A stretch of DNA of 64,000 bases from Viscum album (GCA_963277665.1 OY728143.1:536396394-536460393); one strand, 5' to 3'; shown: positions 51,081 through 63,720, counted from the first letter of the stretch. Notes: generated from the letters alone by a model not told the origin. Made by a program: numbers and translations.

Positions 51081-52555
51081 TCAATTTTACATTTGAAAAT
51101 TCATCTATGGAAAACCCACATCATAAAAGGGGTTAATAAAACTTCCTCTTAAAAAGAGGGAAAGAGAAATATGAAGGTCATTTGTAATAACACATAACTA
51201 GGTTTCCAAATAGGATAACATCAGTGGGAGGTGAAAATATGGATATGGAAGAGAAAACTATTTCCCAAAGAGTGACATAGAGTGATAAAGAACATGGTCA
51301 TGATAATGTTAACCTTCACAAGACCATAAATATGTGATTGTATAAAAAACATCGATTTCTTGGTAAGAAAAGTAAAGAGATAATTTTTTTTATTTTAGGG
51401 TCTTTTTACTAAATTTGAGTTATTATTTTACTATCTAGATAAATAACATTACAAAATAAACATTCTTGATTTATTCTCATGTCATAAGCAGAATATCATC
51501 CTTTGGTTGTGCTTTGAATAATTTCCACTTCATATATTATGCCAGAAAATGAATATTCAAGATGATTTTTTATGCCTAAAACACTAAAACAATCTTTTAA
51601 CAAATCATAATATCCACAATTCATTCCTTAAACCTCTAAAAATTTACCAAAACTTAAATTATTAGCATATGTTATCCAATATGACAAATCATAATTTAAC
51701 CTCAAACAATAATATACAATGTTAACCTCAATCCATTCCATAAGTTTTTAACCTTAAAGATCCTCTAAAATATGTCATATCAAAATCAAAAATCCAAAAA
51801 ATTATTAATAAGGTCACTAAATTTCAAAAATAAACTTACCATTAATCCTCTATAAATAAAATATTAATGTCACATGTAATACCTTGATCAAATGGTAATA
51901 ATATGAATCACCATAAAACTTTAATGAAAAAATAAATGATTCTAATAATTAAATCTATCCTTATTCCTTAGAAAAATATTATTTTATAGAATATAAATAA
52001 AAAAATTTAGTGAAATTCATCAGGAATTACTTTGTCATAAAAATGCTAACCATTTTCAAGGTCACTAATACTATCCCATTTTCTTATTCAATGTGAATAT
52101 TCTATTTAAACTAAATAAAAATTATTAACTCAACATAATGAACATATTAAGGGATTTATTTCCCTTATTCATGTATTCTATAAATAAATTACCTTACCAA
52201 TAAATCAATTTTTTTTTGTTTCTTAGTACCATTTAATATATTATTTCAAATCATTAAAGAAAAACTACCATAGTATAATACTTATATGTTTCATGATTTT
52301 TATAACCTGAATATCATTGATAAAATTACTTCTATGATATAATTATTGAATCCAATTAATCAAGAACTTGTATTATTCAAATTTGGTATTAGTAATATCA
52401 TAATATTTCCCTTGATCCCTGAGTTTATTTTTTGGTATATTCCCTCAACGATTTTGGAATTAATTTTCATAGTTACCCATATTCTTATAGTTAAAACACA
52501 AAACTTTAGAGTTTTATTTATTATCCTTGAATTAATTTTACTAATAGCCTTTCTA
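51081..52555 (-). mobile_element. Element B internal region without recognisable pol
   Basis: Between the end of gag and the polypurine tract only about 1.5 kb is left, where a full gypsy pol needs about 3 kb. I saw no DSG protease, RT or integrase motif on the minus strand. B is therefore either internally deleted or a non-autonomous derivative. The plus frame at 52346-52588 is antisense. Confidence 0.5.
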
Positions 52556-52559
52556 TATA

Positions 52560-53330
52560 AACTTGAAGTAATATTTCATTCCCTTTAAGAAATTACCAGG
52601 GTGTTTCTTTCCACAATTATAACATGTTGGAAAATAATTCATTCTCTTATTACCCTTATATTTTTTTTCTCTTCCATCATATTCCTATCTTGATTTAATC
52701 TAAAACTATAATAATTATAGAGTTATTCATTAATATTGATAGTATATGATATTATATCCTCATATGATAAGAATTTTTGGGAGACTGGTTTCATTTAAAG
52801 GATTGTATTTAACCCATAAATAAAATGGTTAATCTTGATCTTTGGATTATTTATGTTGTTTCAAGCATGATTTTATAACCTTGTAAAGTTAGCTTCATAC
52901 TTAGAAACATTTTCCTCTTCCTTTTTCTTAAACTCAATAATTGTCTTTCCATATTTAATCATTGTTTTCAATGAAATCATTTTCCAAGAAAAGATCCTTA
53001 AAATACTTCTATTCTATGTTTTATATTTCTTCATAATAATTAGTTCTTTGAATAAATGACCACTGTTGATCCACATCCTCTAAGAGATGATTAAATGACA
53101 TGAATAACTTCTCTCCTTCATTAATTAATAAAATAATAAATATATTATCACTGAAACTTATCAATTTCTCAGATAAAAATAGATTTGTAGTACCATTGAA
53201 TGATGGAGGTAGATCACACATGAAGTGGTTCAACATTGTTACATCGTGTTGTAGATAAGTAGGATATTCTGTACAGGCAAGGTTATTGGTTATAACTTGA
53301 GTCAAATAACCCAATATATTTATAATTTTT
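52560..53330 (-). pseudogene. Element B gag remnant with zinc-knuckle-like block
   Basis: The minus frame from 53314 contains LPPSFNGTT and LLEDVDQQW, matching the capsid blocks PP-F-G and LLEGEAEHWW of plant chromovirus gag. After stops and frameshifts FKDLFLENDF follows, against the usual FKELFLEKYFP. Near 52590-52630 it reads PTCYNCGKKHPGNF, the CxxC start of the retroviral zinc knuckle in the CYNCGKKHPGEC form of chromoviruses, with its later Cys lost. The product would have bound element RNA in the particle. It is broken by stops. The orientation, opposite to element A, shows that B is a separate element inserted in A. Confidence 0.75.
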
Positions 53331-53629
53331 TTTATCTCCAGCTATAACCCCATCTCTAGTAATAACTTCATTATATTTTCTAAGAGGGAAACCCCTATAG
53401 AGATTATGTGCATTGATATTGTTTCTATTTATTACATTAGGTTCTATTTTTAGAAAACTGGCATATGCTAGATTAGATAAGGGAATTATTAACCATAAAT
53501 TGAAAATTTATGTAAAACTAATTTCAAAATCATAATCTTGGTTTCTTTGAGAATATTATCAAAGTATGTCACAGGGTTATGTTATCTAATCTAAGTTTTC
53601 CTAAATCAAATTAACAAGGTTTCTAATAA

Positions 53630-53647
53630 ACTTACTTTTATACCAAT
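53630..53647 (-). other. Primer-binding site of element B
   Basis: On the minus strand the LTR ends CCCTTACA and is followed by ATTGGTATAAAAGTAAG, a decayed TTGGTATCAGAGC. Confidence 0.7.
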
Positions 53648-56600
53648 TGTAAGGGCCCTAACCCCAAGAGCCTAGAAGTAGTGGTTACTTTATTACATTG
53701 GTACTAGATATAATAAATATCATCCCAAAGGACTAAATAGTTTAGTATTCTTGGAAAACCATATACATACTTTAGTTTCACATTACATTTGAAAACTTAA
53801 AATACAACATAGTATTTTCTTTAAGAACACTGTAGTCCCATTTAACATATCCCTACACATAAATCATAAAAAACATCCTAGTATCTTAGGGAAATAAAAA
53901 ATAATAAAGGGATGAGCTTATATTCTTAGTAAGAGTATGAATACAATAGAATCTAAATAAGGAATAAATAATATGTAAATAATTAATGTTGATAAAATAA
54001 TACCATATAAATAATCTCATGAGCTTCAAAAATTTCTATGGAAGCCATAAAAATTAAAATAATCACATGGAAATCAATAAGTGATTCCATAATTATGTAT
54101 TTCATAATTCAGAACATCTAAAACTTACCATATATTCCTCATCCAAGAAACCTGAGAATACCACCAAGGCCTTGTTCTACGACATCTACATAAATGGGTA
54201 AGGCCTCAACCAGAACCTAATATAGTTTGTTTCATGAAAATTACTGATGAATCAAGGGGCTATAGTGTGCCCTTACCATTAATTACTAAGTCTAATTCAT
54301 TACTTATATTAAATGGGTGAAACATAATCAATATAAACATTCATATTTAAAATCTAGCCTATGAAATGTAAAAAATTTCCTATAATAACAAACCATCTAG
54401 AGTAATATGTTGAATGGTATCAATATAGTACTTCCCCTATTCAAACTGATCATAAACCATCTTGAAAAATAATAATGATGGTATCACTAAACCATATCCC
54501 TATTGTATCATAAGTAAAATAATTATTTTTGTCTTTGATGAATAGAAATAACATAATTTTTTTTAAAAACATTTTTGGGGAAAATAAAATTTTTTACTTT
54601 GAAAATAAAATTTTAAGACAATAAATTTAAAGAATATTATGGAAAAAATTATTTAAAAATAAACATTAAAGCTTGTATAGGAAGACTCAAATCGAGTAAT
54701 GTTCATAATTGTAGAAAATTTCATTCATTCTATATACATTAAAACAAATATTCTTTTCCTATTTTCAATAAAACAACAAAAGTAACTCATTTGGAAAATG
54801 ATAATAAGATTCCTATTAATTTTTTTAAAAGTAAAAAATGGGTAAAAATTCATTTAATAAGTAATTTTTTTTGAAAACATTATTGAAAATATTTTTATAA
54901 ATTAAGGATATTAAAGAAAAAAGATATTTAACCAAAGAGAGAAATGAAGTCCTCTTTTATTAAATTTTTTCTCTCAATAATATTATTTAACAAACAGATA
55001 AAAATGGTACCATTAATTGAAAATTTTAAGAATAAATAGAGGATAAAACAATTTATTAGTTTTAATATATAAATATAAAAAAATTCCCCAAGGTTGACTT
55101 AAAAAAAAACAACCCCTAATAATGATAAGATTGTAAAATAAAGCCTTATCAATTTGATAAATTTTGAATTATAATCCCCATGGAATAAATAACTTCAAAT
55201 AAAACATTAAATATTATTAATATAAATATATTCATCATATAAAATATCAAAGTTTTAGTTTGTACACCATAAAAAATAAATAAGTGGTGAATGTGGCATA
55301 TGTCTCAAGAAAGTAAAAGTGAGACGAGAGACCCTTACCTCAGGTCCGATTTCCTTCGTCTCTGTTTGAACCTCCTATATAATAAATATAGATTCATTAT
55401 ACGTATATTAAATAATCATATTCAAATATATCACACCATATATTATTTACTTATAATTTTTACCACCCATTTATTAATAATTCTTTATTAAAATCACTCT
55501 TTTAGGTGATAAATGATTCATTTTTCATTAATTTTTTGGTTCAGTAGTTTTGGCCTTTATAATTTGATCATGGTTATATCTTGTGAATAATGTTAATAAT
55601 TATATAATTAAAATTTATTATTCATTATATTCATATTTAGGTCCATTCATAAAATTTATATATAGAAAAATAATTTACTTAGTTCATGGAGATAGTTGGC
55701 CATACGTACACAAGAACACTATTTTTAATTTTTGATTGATGGAAGGAAGGAAATGTAAATAATAATTATCATTTATATAATAATTATTTTATCATATAAT
55801 TCATATATTTATAAAATCCATCCTTATTACTATCCAAGTAAAATAGAAATGAAAAATAAATCACATTGCTTTATGGAGGTGGTAGTCCACACGTACGCAT
55901 GATTGAATTTATTGTATTCTAACAGATTGGAAGGTAATAAGGTATATGTAATATTATATTATAGGGTTATAATTATGTCATAATTATTATATATAAACCG
56001 TAAACCCATTATAACAACCATACATGAAATATCGTGTTGGAAAATTAATTGTATCGTTTTGTGGAGACGGTATGTCATATGCACCGACGAACGATAACTT
56101 CACTTACCATATGATGGGAAAGAGAGTGGATAATTGTGATTTCATAATCATAATAATATTTACGTACATTTATGATACTTAAATTATTATTTAATGATAA
56201 ATACCATAGATTTATATGATATAATGAAGAAGTAAAAAGAAAGTGACCAGTTAAGGAAACTAGCTCTCCTTTGAATAAACTCCTTTAAATATCCTCTTAA
56301 GTGTCCTATGGTTAGTATTTTTGAATTATAAGAATATATATAATGTGTATAAGTAATTTTATTGTGGATTTTTCATGGTTTAATTTAGATATAGGGATCA
56401 ATATGGTGTAAATAAGTAAGGAAGGATGTGCCCTTTTATAATTGAAGTTGGGGTCACTTTTGGAATTTATTAAAATACAAAATTATAATAAATTAATTAT
56501 CTAGAAAAATGTATCCAAATGGACAATTATTAGAACCTAGGGTATTATTTTGTTGAAATATCATCAATAAATAAATTGTTTATAGATTTGTGTAGTGTTT

Positions 56601-58183
56601 CAATCCTTATCTTTTGGTTTAACCCTATAGTTTACATATTTGAACATTGACTACAAAAACATCTTTTTCACTCTTAAAAGTATATAATTTTACATATAAG
56701 GTGAAAATTTCTCATAAATGTCCAATATATGACATTTTAGATCATATATTTTCCACCTTGTCATATTTAATTTTTTTAATTATTTTTAAATAATTCAAAA
56801 ATTATGATTTTTACAAATTGTCATTAATGTCAATTTTGAAACTATCCATTTAATTTGACTTAAAATACATCAATAAAAAGTTATATTTTGAAGACCATTC
56901 ATTTAAAAATAAATAACATGTCACATTTATCAATAAAATTCATTTAACAGAATAAATTACCCAAATTATATGCCTTTTAATATTTTTAATATCATTTATT
57001 CTATTTTTCTATTAATTGAATAAAGACTGTATTAGCATTTCATAATAATTTAAGGTAGTTATATAATAAATAAAAATTATAAATAAATTATAATAATAAA
57101 TTTAATTTTATTATGTACAAAATTTACATTTCTATTCATTCATAACTTTCTTTTTTCTATATATGGACACATAATAGATATTTAAAACTAAGAGAGTGAA
57201 ATTTTGTAACTTTATTTGATTTGAAAATTATAATATCCATTTCGTGGATAAGTGTCCATTAAACATATAAATTTAGATAATAATTATATATGTGTAAATT
57301 TAAATTTATCTAATAAGAATTATGATGAAAATTAATGACCTTATCACTTAGTTTTATTCTAGATTAACGAGATCTACCCATTATGGAGGTGATAAATTGT
57401 ACCACGATTAATATTCATGTTGAACAAAAATAAAAGGGGTTTATTTTCCAAATTTTAACCTCATGATTCAAAATTTATAATCAATTTTATTAAATTCAAT
57501 AACTATAGGTGTTATAATTTAATTTTAAATTAAAACGGAAAAACCATGAAAAGAAGTTTTTAAGAAAAATGATTTTTTTATATAAAAACATTTTTATAAC
57601 AAATTCAATAATAAAATTGATTAAAATTAAAATTAGTTGAATAACTAATAATATCATAGAACTTATTTTACTTATAAAAAATTTAAAAATAAAATTTAAC
57701 TTTTTAAATGCTTGAAATAAAAATTCAATTTGAAAAAAACCCAGTCTTTTCACCATTCATTGAAAAATCTAACTTTTCAGAAAAATATAAAAAATTAATC
57801 ATAAGATAAATATAATACTATAATTTAAATAATTATAGTATTATTATCAAATAAAAATTATATAAGTTCCAAAAATTAATTATAATATTTTCACAAAAAA
57901 GTAATAAGTATCATATTTAAAGAAAACGTATTTCTGAAGCATAAAATAACTTTATTAAAAATTGAGTACTTATTTCATAATAATTAATCGATAATTTTTT
58001 ATTTATTAGGTCCTTTATATATATTTAATAATATCTTTAATACTATTTAGATCCTCTAATTTAACTGCTAGGTTATATCAATCAAATTTAAATAATAAAA
58101 TTTCATGGTTCATTTAAGCTCAATGTTGCATGTTGTATATGACATCAAACTTAATTTTATTCTTTTAAAATATTAGAGTATTA
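53648..58183 (-). mobile_element. Element B, right LTR (its 5' LTR)
   Basis: This 4536-bp LTR, on the minus strand from 58183 (decayed TGTAACAC start, TTAATACTC) to 53648 (TTACA end), aligns with 46578-51034 throughout. Outside it, element A's gag resumes, so the outer limits of B are well placed. A 5-bp target duplication could not be confirmed because both flanks are plain A/T (TAAAT and AAATA). Frames at 55291-55491 and 57496-57756 are shadows in AT-rich LTR sequence. Confidence 0.8.
55681..56098 (-). repeat. Three-core hairpin array, copy 4 (LTR B, right)
   Basis: Cores start near 55681, 55858 and 56050. The middle keeps GGAGGTGGTAGTCCACACG and TACGCATG. The third has arms GTATCGTTTTG and CGAACGATAAC, which pair at nine of eleven positions. 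Confidence 0.8.
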
Positions 58184-58560
58184 AAATATTTTTCCCATTT
58201 ATATAAACCTGGTATTTCTAAATATTCTACTAGGATTTCTTATCCAGTGTAATTTTCTTGTGGTTGTCATGGTCATGGGAAGTTTTAGTTCCAAACTGTT
58301 CGTAGTGGTTAAAATAGAACTGGTGGTCAGTTTCCTATGTAGACTTAACAACTGTTTTTGCAAATTCATTATCAGAAATATTAGTGGGGTCAACAGGCCT
58401 TTGTAAAATAAATATAACATGTCTAGTTAGAGAAAAATCTTGTGGGATCCGTCATCCTCAGAGATATAGGGCTGAGCATAGCCATTGAGGAGGTCGTCAC
58501 CAGGGTTAGTGAGGAAAATGAGCAGGATGTGGCTAATTGCTTTCTGTAGATCTTCCCATA
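58184..58560 (+). pseudogene. Element A gag, 3' part
   Basis: Continuation of the gag broken at 46577. Broken plus frames read FQTVRSG-NRTGGQFP and then QLFLQIHYQKY-WGQQAFVK, the Gln/Gly-rich linker before the zinc knuckle, then CGIRHPQ (about 58441), a possible knuckle remnant. The minus frame at 58199-58420 is its antisense. Stops stand mainly at expected Gln codons. Confidence 0.65.
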
Positions 58561-59080
58561 GAAATTGCTTTAGAGATAATTAGTGTTATTTTTTTTTTAT
58601 TTTCTACCATTTATTATTCTTTGTTTGATTCAGAATATTCACACTCCTTCATTGTTCATAACTTGGTATAAGATCTAGGACTTATGGTAGAGACGCTTCT
58701 AGATCCATTGGTTTTATCTATACTAGTTTGAGGTAAATATGATTTTCTTGAGGAGTGTTATGGTTGTGATATAATGATAGGGTTGTATCCATCAATAAGG
58801 GATATTTTTTTATTTAAATTCTTCTATATTTTTTTTCTTGGCATGAAATAGTTATATTCTATACATACCGTTATTTATTTTTTCTAGAGGGAGGTTGTTT
58901 TATTTGGTTTATAAGGAAAACAAGTGATTTTTGTTATTAAGAAGGATTTAAGTATGGATATCAATTGTATAAATCCATTAACCTCTTAGATTTTGAATCT
59001 GATTCTATGCTCATTAGAAGTTCTAACAGTGGTGTTCCTGAGAATATGTTCATAGTTTTTTGATGTTTTTCTCAAAAAGG
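58561..59080 (+). pseudogene. Element A aspartic protease region
   Basis: The protease releases the enzymes from the gag-pol precursor. YYSLFDSEYSHSFIVHNL at about 58612-58665 matches the gypsy block Y-LFDSGASHSFIS. The catalytic Asp (codon at about 58627) is retained, but the following Gly is Glu, so the active-site DSG is lost. The rest is broken by frameshifts and stops. Confidence 0.75.
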
Positions 59081-59620
59081 TTGTGATACTTCCCCCTCGG
59101 TGTGATATTGAGTCAGGCATATAGTTATAACATGGTTTTTATTTAATTTCAATGAATCCTTATCCAATATAACCTTCTATGTTCTGGGAGTTGATTTAAG
59201 GGTTTTATACAAATTAGTGTATTTCCTCGGGGTTCTCCATTTTTATGCACCATGAAAGCGTATAGTAGTTTATTTCTATATGTTTATTAACTCTTGTTGA
59301 ATCATGTAAGGATGAATAAATATTATTATATCATTAGTATATATGATTTTTTATATCTATTGAAAGGATTCAAATATTTTTTTAAGATCAATCTAAAATC
59401 TTTAAATCATTATATAATAGTAAAGGAGAAAGATATCCCAAAATATTCCTTAAAGTATTATTTTATGAACGTTGAGTTCACATTTATTCCATTTAGTGTC
59501 ATAAATGACCAAAATATTTTCATGGTCTTTATGAACTCTATGTTTCATGTGTTCTTGGATTTGTTTTTTTAGTTTTCATAAATGAAATTATCTTGTATTT
59601 TATAATAATAATGTTATGAA
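59081..59620 (+). pseudogene. Element A reverse transcriptase remnant
   Basis: Reverse transcriptase copies element RNA into DNA. LPPRCDIE (about 59088) matches the linker LPP-REVEF. The open frame 59294-59572 covers fingers and palm: FFKINLKSLNHYIIVKEKDIPK corresponds to the usual FSKIDLRSGYHQL-I---DIPK, FTFIPFSVIND to FLVMPFGLTNA, and FMNSMFHVFLDLFF to LMN-VF-PYLD-FV. The next block, about 59567-59603, is the FIDDILVYS position, read here as HK-stop-NYLVFY, so the catalytic Asp pair is destroyed. The initial Asp of palm motif A is Asn. Clearly inactive. It is the only pol segment that keeps a frame as long as 92 codons. Confidence 0.88.
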
Positions 59621-59949
59621 TCTAAGATTTTTTTAGAGGATATTAAATGAAATTAGATCTATAGTAAGTTATCTATGTGAATTTTTTAGATGTATGAGAT
59701 AAATTTATTTTTGAATGTTGTGTATCAATATAGAGTAGAAGTGGATCCATCAATGAGTGAGGCTTTTCTCCCTTCTTTATCTCTAAAGAATATAGAATAG
59801 GATTGAAACCACTTCATTAATTCAGTTTGTATCCAAATTTTCTTAGATTATAGACCCTCTAAAATATTTGAATATAAAGGACTAGGACTTTGTATGGATT
59901 GATCCTTTTTGAACAGTGTTTTGGTATCTATAAAAGAAGCTGATGAGTA

Positions 59950-60210
59950 ATCTTATTCTGCATTTATTGGAGGAAGGATCCATGTTTGAGATCTTTTATG
60001 ACACTTATAATCTTATCTTGGGTTGTGTCCCCAATGTGTGTAACTATAATACCAATGATATTTAGTCAATATTAGTAGTGTTTACTTTTAAGATGTGGCA
60101 ACATTACCTCATTTTAGAGCACTTTATGATCTTCACCGATAACAAAATCTTGAGGTATACCTTCTCTAATTGAGATTTTAATGTTTTCAGTGTTAGTGTA
60201 CAGATTATTT
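59950..60210 (+). pseudogene. Element A RNase H remnant
   Basis: RNase H removes the RNA strand of the hybrid. FEIFYDTYNLILGCVPN (about 59977) fits the block with the first catalytic Asp (Y-DAS--GLGCVLMQ). VVFTFKMWQHYLILEHFMIFTDNKILRYTF at 60075-60165 fits [27 protein letters not shown], with the second Asp kept and His replaced by Asn. The stretch between RT and RNase H (59620-59950) is broken but in the expected position. Confidence 0.85.
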
Positions 60211-60590
60211 ATAGGAATATGAATTTAAAATATATTTTACACTACATAATGTGAATGTGTTTTCTAATTTACTGAGTATAAATTTTCATTATGGAAATAT
60301 TTGAGAGATCATAGATGTATGGAGGATGATGAAAGAGATCAGATATTTTAATCTTGATATAGAGGAAGTTAGTGGGATCAACTGTATGTATTGGATGATT
60401 GTGTAGTCATCCTTGGTGAGAAAGGTTGAGGAGTCACATTTTAAAGATCTTGAGGTGGAGTTCTAGTGTATTCGTGTTTTTTTGTGGGATGATCTTGAGG
60501 GATGATCAAAGGATGATCAACTTCAGGTGTTGTTTGAGGGAAACTATTTTCCCAATTGGTAGTGCATTATATGATTATATATGAGTTTTA
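60211..60590 (+). pseudogene. Element A linker between RNase H and integrase
   Basis: Expected tether and early integrase region. Frames are broken and no conserved motif is readable. Length fits the normal spacing of the family. Confidence 0.45.
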
Positions 60591-60712
60591 TAGCTCACAA
60601 TTAGATATTTATACTAGTATATCCAAGATATACCATGTATGGAGGATTTATTTTTAGTGTTTTGGGATGAAGCAGTTAAAGGAAAAGTTTGGTACTCATT
60701 GTTTGGTGTTCC
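60591..60712 (+). pseudogene. Element A integrase, zinc-binding N-terminus
   Basis: Integrase inserts the cDNA into the genome. After AHN (about 60596), a frame reads SISKIYHVWRIYF-CFGMKQLKEKFGTHCLVFQP, matching the family's STKMYHDLR--YWWPGMK-DIAEFVAKCLTCQQ. It keeps the His of the HHCC motif and one Cys. The match breaks at about 60712 in the middle of the domain, where foreign DNA begins, and the protein resumes near 62600. Confidence 0.78.
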
Positions 60713-62590
60713 AACCAAGTTAGCCAAACTCGAGAGTCTACTTAGACTCATTTGAGACAAGTAGACTTTACTCATAGACTTGAATCCAGATTTTTAAGAG
60801 TCAACTTCAATAATAAAAAAACACACACACATATATTTTATATATAAATACAAAAACTTTTATTTAAGTTCCAAAAAAAACAATTGTTCAACACCGTTAC
60901 ACCAATAATGAAAAAATGAGACAATAGATGTTAAAAATACATTACAAAAACATTATAATAAAATATATTATAATTTTAAAGGCTTTTAAAATGGTAATAA
61001 AAAAAATCTTAAAATACCTATAAAAGGGTTAATGAAGAATATATCAATTTTATATAATATCATCAAATGGTTATTCTATACACAAAATGAAAATACAGGA
61101 AATCCAAACACACAAAAAACACATATTAGAACCTGATGTGAAAAAATTTAGACGAAATTTAATTCATACTTATAGAAATTGGACATGTTTGGATAAAATT
61201 CAAAAAATTATATGTATTTAATTACTTACAATTTAAATTATTCATGATCATAAAATATTCTCACAATATTGTATCATTTTATAGAATCCAATGAGGCCTA
61301 ATTTTGTTGCTAATTTGGTGAAAAATAATAACATATCAACAAGAAAACATAATAAAATGATAAACTTTATGAAATATAGTTAAAAAACTATAAATAGGTT
61401 ATATATATTAAATTAAGTAAATACTTGAGGACCAATGAAAGATTCATAGTTTATCTCTGAAACCTTGTCATGTCGATGGTTTTTGCTACTTTGGTTTCTT
61501 CATTCCTTGCTACTCCTTGATTATCCCCATACAACACATGTGGTATGAAGAGGCAAAAAACCATATGGACCTCCCTCAAATATATAGAGTGAATAATCAT
61601 AAGAAAAAATCAAAAAAACATGCATATAAAAAAATCACATCTGGTTAAAAAATAACCAAGATGAAATCCCAAGGTACAATAGATTAATCCATGAGAAGTG
61701 GTGGGGAAAATAAATAGCCTGACACAAAATATCCCAACCTAAGAGCCCAAATACACATCACTACAAAATAAACACAACATCCATAGAATAATTCCATAAC
61801 CAATAATAATTTAATAGTACACAATTAAATGGAAATAAAAAAATATTAAAAAATAGGCTTATGCATACTTCAAAATCATGGAAACAAAAAACTCAAAAGG
61901 ATCAAAATTTTCACTTATAAGAATAGAAAATTCTGTTTTTGTAGTTACCTTACAATTTAATCTCTCAATTATAACACTATATGTGTTAATGAGGATATTT
62001 CTGAAAGTGTCCCAGTTTAACAAAGTGTTGGATCATCAATCGTTCATCAGGATCAAGCTTTCACTGGTGAAGTATAAAATGTTCAAGGTTCTGAAATCTC
62101 AATAGGAAATTGTTACAATATTTATAGAGAAGTGATAGTGGTGATGGGATCAAGGCAATGGATACAAGAAGTGGGTCATGTCATTCAAGGCAGCATTAGA
62201 GGAATAGAGAAGAGGTGGGTCGTGTGTGAAGTAATCTGAACGTCGACAGAGTGGAGGGGTTCAGTCATGTAAAGAAATAATGGTAGAAAATAGGGGTGGA
62301 CCATGCAAGGTTAGGCCAATAGAGAAGAGGGTGTGAGTCATGTGTGAGGAAAAGACAGAATAATAGAGGTAAATAAACTAAAAACCCTAGGAAGTCATCT
62401 TTGTGCGTTTTTATATAAATAAATTCCCACTTATTCACTTGTTTGTATCAACAATTCTGTATGTGTGACTGATTTTTTCACAAGTGTGATGATGTACCTA
62501 TTATTTTTCTCAAAACGAAGTTAGGATGTGTGTCGAATCACTGGGTTTTATTTCATCTGTAATATCGTACAATTTTGGGAATTAACTCAT
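60713..62590. mobile_element. Insertion of about 1.9 kb inside integrase, unclassified
   Basis: The surrounding integrase frame is split between the Cys block and the VKAEHQRP block, which normally adjoin, so this segment is an insertion. The flanks GTTCCAAC (about 60706) and GTTCTAAT (about 62617) may be a target duplication changed by C-to-T. No terminal inverted repeats, LTRs or transposase were found. It has an A-rich left half with AC/TA simple repeats (60820-60850) and a better preserved right half (62040-62400). The frame at 61878-62105 has no recognisable product. An AAACCCTAGG near 62380 recalls plant 5' leaders, so a captured gene fragment is possible. Confidence 0.6.
62200..62349 (+). 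repeat. Tandem repeat, period about 113 bp
   Basis: AATAGAGAAGAGGTGGGTCG (about 62204) and AATAGAGAAGAGGGTGTGAG (about 62317) are each followed by TGTGTGA-like sequence. It lies within the integrase insertion. Confidence 0.65.
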
Positions 62591-62599
62591 GGTATTAAC

Positions 62600-63200
62600 T
62601 ACATTGGTTCTAATATGTGAATGTATATAATCACGTTCTTGGTGTTTTACTACAACCATTATATGTACCCAAGTAGTACTAGGAATAAATTTCAGTAGAT
62701 TTCATCACAAGTTTAACTTAAGCTTTGTAATAGTGTGATGCTATTTGGGTGATTGGGGATCAATTAATGAAGTCTAATCATTTCATTATAGTTAAGGAGT
62801 TGATCCCGATGGATTTTTTTGAGGATTCATATAGAGGATATTTTATAGATTCATGGGTTTTGAAGGATGATTATATCTGATCATGATGTTTGTTTTACAT
62901 CATGAGTTTGGAAGGGTATTTAAAATTTATTTTTCTCATAGTTATGTCTTAACACTATTTTTTAACCTCAGATGGATGGTCAAACTAAGTAGATGATATA
63001 TCCATTAGAGTACTTATAGTATGCATGTTTTTTTTGATTTTGGAAACACATTTTTTAATAATTTTCCTTTGTTTTAGTTTGCATATACTATCTCTATTCC
63101 TTTGACATGGATATTTTCAAGTCTATGTATGGGTGGCCTTGTAGATCTTAATTATACTGGATCGAGGTTGGGGTGTCGATGATTGGATTTGGTATAGAGC
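62600..63200 (+). pseudogene. Element A integrase, catalytic core
   Basis: From about 62630 a frame reads NHVLGVLLQPLYVPK and then stop-Y-stop-E, where W-x-W-E is expected (TGG to TAG twice). Next come VDFITSL (first catalytic Asp, about 62698) and CDAIWVIGDQLMKSNHF, matching DAIWVIVDRLTKSAHF. IISDHDVCFTS (second Asp, about 62878) matches ISDRDARFTS. PQMDGQTK (about 62966) matches PQTDGQSE, with the catalytic Glu after it apparently lost. YGWPCRS (about 63127) matches the usual YGRPCRSP. Stops fall mainly at expected Trp, Gln and Arg positions. Confidence 0.9.
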
Positions 63201-63720
63201 TTGACTTAAAAGGTTTAAGTGATTAAAGAATGTATGAAGGTTTATTAAGATATTCAAAAGTATTATTTTGATTATTATATGAGACCTTTATAGTTTGAGG
63301 TTGGTGATAGTGTGTTTTTAAATGTTTTTTCTCCTCATGGACAATATAGGTCTGGTTATGAGAGTAAGTTTCCTCCTTAGATCTTGGGACCTTTTGAGGT
63401 ATTAAATCATTTTAGTGAGGTGGCATATTTGTTAGTACTCCCTCTACATATAGATTATATCCATAAAATACTACAAGTGTTAAGTATTTGTTAAAAACTT
63501 CATGATGACTATTATGTAATTAATTGGGGTGAGTTAGATATAGAGGAATATGAAACGTTCACAGAGTAGCCCATTGAAATTAAATATTCTTAAGAGAAGT
63601 AATTTAATGGACGTATCATTCCATTGGTTTGTGTATTTTAGAGGAACTATGTCTTAAAGGTGAGTAAATGGGATAGATTTATAGATTCATGTTTAGTATC
63701 CCATTTTTTTAATTCACGTG
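63201..63720 (+). pseudogene. Element A integrase C-terminus (Tekay/Del-like)
   Basis: The C-terminal module contacts DNA or chromatin. VGDSVFLNVF (about 63302) matches the VGD-VFLKVSP block. GPFEVLNHFSEVAYLLVLP at 63387-63443 matches GPFEVLERVG-VAYRLALP. IPLVCVF-RNYVLKVSKWDR at about 63618-63675 matches the closing IPLVKVLWRNH-VEEATWERE of Tekay/Del-type gypsy elements. The family assignment of A rests mainly on this end. Pol ends about 63720. Confidence 0.88.

Noticed and set aside
46573..58188. 5-bp target-site duplication around element B
   Set aside because: The flanks TAAAT and AAATA are too AT-rich and not identical; not claimed.
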